Shown: positions 63,774 through 64,000 of the stretch, in pieces
Layout of the letters: every line of letters begins with the position of its first letter
Numbering within the stretch: position 1 is the stretch's first letter
NCBI RefSeq assembly: GCF_003935425.1
Contig: NZ_RHQN01000009.1
Coordinates: forward strand, 186,001-250,000
Length of the DNA stretch: 64,000 bases
From: Pseudomonas sp. v388
GTDB lineage: Bacteria > Pseudomonadota > Gammaproteobacteria > Pseudomonadales > Pseudomonadaceae
Reading direction: 5' to 3'
Notes under the pieces: generated by a model
What the model was told of the DNA's origin: nothing
Seen by the model: the letters and a program-made list of their open reading frames with translations, nothing else
Database searches by the model: none
Position numbers and translations under genes: made by a program

Positions 63774-64000
63774 CTACCGCTGACGTTCCCAGACTTCAAA
63801 GCTGTACGCCGGCTTGCCGTCGAGTGCCGGATTTTCGGTGTCGGACACCTTGGTCCATTGCTGCGCATCGAACTCCGGAAACCACGCATCGCCTTCAGGG
63901 CTGAGTGCGACGCGGGTCAGGTACAGGCGATCAGCTTGCGGCAGTGCCTGGGTATAAAGCTGAGCCCCACCTATCAGCATGACTTCATCGGCGCCTTGCT
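63774..64000 (-). CDS. folA: Dihydrofolate reductase (FolA), 3' part only
   Basis: Partial: the window ends inside the gene. The visible C-terminal 75 or so residues read ...EVMLIGGAQLYTQALPQADRLYLTRV...DAWFPEF...YSFEVWERQR, the typical DHFR beta-strand GGxxxYxxxLPxxDxLYLT followed by the FPE strand and C-terminal YxFxxW. Reduces dihydrofolate with NADPH. Stop at 63774-63776. Confidence 0.93.
   Translation of the reverse strand, partial: QGADEVMLIGGAQLYTQALPQADRLYLTRVALSPEGDAWFPEFDAQQWTKVSDTENPALDGKPAYSFEVWERQR

Overview
The window is a GC-rich chromosomal segment from a Pseudomonas, probably of the fluorescent/P. syringae-like group. Three things point there: gene order closely follows the P. 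aeruginosa block from ilvD to bioA as I remember it; the intergenic gaps carry the REP-type palindromes typical of the genus (GTAGGAGC.AGC...GCT.GCTCCTAC); and the predicted proteins look pseudomonad throughout. No rRNA, tRNA, CRISPR or insertion sequence was recognised. Most of the region is core genome.

Layout. 1-5.1 kb: an exported FAD amine oxidase with a long Pro/Lys/Ala tail, bioA, rsmE and a hemolysin III-type membrane protein. 5.2-13.6 kb: a complete malonate decarboxylase system on the minus strand, mdcA-B-C-D-E-G-H then madL-madM, with the LysR regulator mdcR convergent at its 3' end. 13.9-23.8 kb: the type IV pilus Chp chemosensory operon (pilG-pilH-pilI-pilJ-chpA-chpC) without the pilK methyltransferase or chpB methylesterase genes. 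24.1-30.1 kb: gshB, tonB3-like, algH/yqgE, ruvX, pyrR, pyrB and a catalytically dead pyrC-type dihydroorotase. 30.2-46.8 kb: TM2 protein, NlpC/P60 peptidase, pilT, yggS, proC, yggT, metX-metW, a DUF4426 protein, rdgB, hemW, a DUF3392 protein, trmB, thiG-thiS, a DUF423 protein, mtgA, rpoH and ftsX-ftsE-ftsY. 47.1-57.7 kb: a paired M16 protease operon with rsmD, a YheT-type hydrolase, a rhodanese, coaD, ferredoxin, mutM, an HDOD protein, a DJ-1/PfpI protein and rlmI. 61.8-64 kb: ilvD and the 3' part of folA.

The most unusual part is 57.9-61.4 kb, between rlmI and ilvD. It looks less GC-rich than its surroundings and reads as one compact transcription unit. In order it has a candidate sigma-70 promoter, a 21-codon ORF with a good ribosome-binding site, a perfect 12-13 bp hairpin, a SagB/McbC-type flavin dehydrogenase, an AurF-type diiron oxygenase with all seven expected metal ligands, and an MFS exporter. 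The last three genes overlap by 8 and 11 bp. I read it as a minimal peptide-derived (RiPP-like) biosynthetic cassette that has a SagB-type oxidase but no YcaO cyclodehydratase. I do not recognise it as a described system.

Functionally, the mdc genes let the cell use malonate, and the Pil/Chp genes plus pilT and tonB3 control twitching. The remaining blocks cover biotin, pyrimidine, methionine, proline, thiamine, CoA, glutathione and branched-chain amino acid synthesis, together with division, heat shock and RNA modification. All functions are inferred by reading the translated sequence; no database search was run.
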